Source: Desulfuromusa sp.
Lineage (GTDB): Bacteria > Desulfobacterota > Desulfuromonadia > Desulfuromonadales > Geopsychrobacteraceae
DNA: 15,251 bases
NCBI GenBank assembly: GCA_029934095.1
Contig: JAOZMV010000013.1
Span: 1-15,251 of the forward strand
Reading direction: 5' to 3'
Position 1 is the first letter of the stretch; each line of letters begins with the position of its first letter. Made by a program: the position numbers and the translations under genes. The notes beneath the pieces were generated by a model that saw only the letters and a program-made list of their open reading frames with translations, had not been told where the DNA came from and ran no database searches. Shown piece after piece: positions 14,281-15,251 of this stretch.

Positions 14281-14970
14281 ATGGCAAAAAAGAAAAAAAC
14301 TGCCACACCAAAACATCATGAATTCAATAGTGCCCCTTTCAATCATTTGAAGGGGTTTGTTGCTTCCAACCCGGAAAGTAATGGACAACGGGAGGAGAAA
14401 GCAGTCGCTTCAGAGCAACCCCACCATCAGGAGGGTTCTGGTTCCTTTGCCGACGAAATGGGGATGCTTGGTATCAAGCGGTTGAATCAGGCCGATGAGG
14501 TTGAGGACGAAGAGTCAGTTTACTTAATGCCTGTAGATGATATTGTCGAGAATGATAAAGATAAAACTGACAAGAACCTTTTTTTAGCCGCAATGGGTGA
14601 GTTGACAGTGACGTTTGAAGATTCTTATGCAGAAGAGACTCCCCACCTGAGTGCAAAGCCGAAACGGATTAAACAACTGAAACAGGGGAAACTGGTTCCC
14701 GATGCCTCCCTGGATCTTCATGGTTTTCAACGTGCAGAAGTTGTAGAAAAGATAAATAATTTTCTTCAGAATGCGCGGCATAACGGCTGGCAAACACTGC
14801 TGGTTATTACCGGAAAGGGTTTGCATTCTGAAACTGGGGAACCGACTCTGCGCAATGAGGTAGAGCGGTATCTGTCCGGTGATGGGAAAATGCAGGTCGT
14901 AGAATGGTCACGTGCTCCCAGGCAGTATGGTGGTGACGGTGCTCTGGTTTTATTTTTATCCCATAAGTGA
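14281..14970 (+). CDS. Smr-domain protein
   Basis: A 229-residue protein with a C-terminal Smr (MutS2-related) domain from about residue 139: LDLHG (144-148), a hydrophobic helix, LLVITGKGLHS and RAPRQYGGDGALVLFL. Smr domains are nucleic-acid nicking or RNA-binding modules; the stand-alone YdaL/SmrB group acts on DNA or on mRNA of collided ribosomes. The first 138 residues are low-complexity and charged: a lysine-rich start (MAKKKKTATPKHH), then an acidic stretch (DEVEDEESVYLMPVDD). GAGG in the upstream stop (14272-14275) lies 5 bases from the ATG, so translation is probably coupled to the TPR-like gene. The exact substrate is unknown. Confidence 0.85.
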   Translation: MAKKKKTATPKHHEFNSAPFNHLKGFVASNPESNGQREEKAVASEQPHHQEGSGSFADEMGMLGIKRLNQADEVEDEESVYLMPVDDIVENDKDKTDKNLFLAAMGELTVTFEDSYAEETPHLSAKPKRIKQLKQGKLVPDASLDLHGFQRAEVVEKINNFLQNARHNGWQTLLVITGKGLHSETGEPTLRNEVERYLSGDGKMQVVEWSRAPRQYGGDGALVLFLSHK

Positions 14971-15122
14971 TTTAGTTCTGATCTGATCGAATTCCTCCCC
15001 CTTTTTTTGTTTTTATCCACTTCCCATCTGTTTCCATTACACATATTAACCATGTTGCCCATAGTCAGATATTTCTGGATGGAGTTATCCCATGAAGATG
15101 TCGGTCTTTGATGCCCTCTTTC

Positions 15123-15151
15123 TTGACTGTCACGCTGGGTTTATATATTAT
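15123..15151 (+). promoter_or_regulatory. Strong sigma70 promoter for the gene leaving the window
   Basis: TTGACT (15123-15128) and TATTAT (15146-15151) each match the consensus at 5 of 6 positions with an ideal 17-base spacer. Transcription would start near 15158, leaving a leader of about 80 bases before the ATG at 15237. This is the best promoter in the window. The gap 14971-15236 otherwise shows a pyrimidine-rich tract after smr (CCTCCCCCTTTTTTTG, 14993-15009) without a convincing stem, and a 20-codon frame discussed separately. Confidence 0.7.
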
Positions 15152-15236
15152 TAATTAAATGCTGGTTGCGGGGTTGTTATGCGCAGCGGGATATAAAATT
15201 TAAGCGGGTTTAATTTAAAATTTATAGGAGCCAATT

Positions 15237-15251
15237 ATGACACATATTTTT
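15237..15251 (+). CDS. First five codons of a gene continuing past the window
   Basis: An ATG at 15237 opens MTHIF and runs off the edge. AGGAG (15226-15230) lies 6 bases upstream, and a strong promoter lies about 80 bases before it. The product cannot be guessed from five residues. Confidence 0.55.

Noticed and set aside
15190..15224. AT-rich imperfect palindrome around AAATTTAAGCGGGTTTAATTT in the last leader
   Set aside because: The symmetry is broken and such matches are common in AT-rich DNA; not enough for an operator call.
1..15251. CRISPR arrays, tRNA or rRNA genes, insertion-sequence transposases, toxin-antitoxin or defence genes
   Set aside because: No spaced direct repeats, no RNA gene signatures and no matching proteins were found on either strand.

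Overview
The window looks like chromosomal core from a moderate-GC Gram-negative anaerobe, most likely a member of the Desulfuromonadales/Geobacterales (Desulfuromonas, Pelobacter or Geopsychrobacter-like). This rests on recognised protein families: an NtrC-type regulator, a ResA/CcdA pair, a fur-feoB-DtxR/FeoA locus, FeoB with a GCDTMA gate motif, HflX with a long N-terminal extension, lipoprotein signals, and an MltD with three LysM domains. No database search was possible, so the taxonomic call is an inference.

Layout. (1) 1-493: the start of a secreted protein on the minus strand, then a truncated histidine-kinase C-terminus. (2) 494-1843: an intact NtrC-family sigma54 activator whose kinase partner has been lost. 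(3) 1904-3210: a TlpA/ResA-like lipoprotein thioredoxin followed by CcdA, a unit for periplasmic thiol reduction and cytochrome c maturation. (4) 3305-6573: an iron locus, fur - feoB - small zinc-ribbon protein - DtxR-like/FeoA fusion, tightly packed and probably one operon. A candidate Fur box precedes fur. (5) 6657-8717, minus strand: leuC-leuD, converging on the iron operon across a perfect short hairpin. (6) 8919-9686: fabI, divergent from leuC, with a plausible sigma70 promoter and two tandem intrinsic terminators. (7) 9810-11441: hflX, followed three bases after its stop by a 164-bp nested palindromic element. (8) 11704-13317: mltD-like lytic transglycosylase. (9) 13551-14970: a membrane-anchored TPR-like protein and an Smr-domain protein in one transcription unit. 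(10) 14971-15251: a non-coding leader with a strong sigma70 promoter and the first five codons of a further gene.

Most of the window is housekeeping. The most unusual points are: the HflX N-terminal extension, which carries an HxH...SxxD signature resembling a JAMM/MPN metalloprotease-like domain; the nested palindromic element after hflX, which looks like a MITE- or REP-type repeat; the DtxR-like protein in the feo operon, which keeps most metal ligands but has a degenerate, acidic recognition helix; the small four-pair Cys protein overlapping feoB; and the orphaned NtrC-type regulator.
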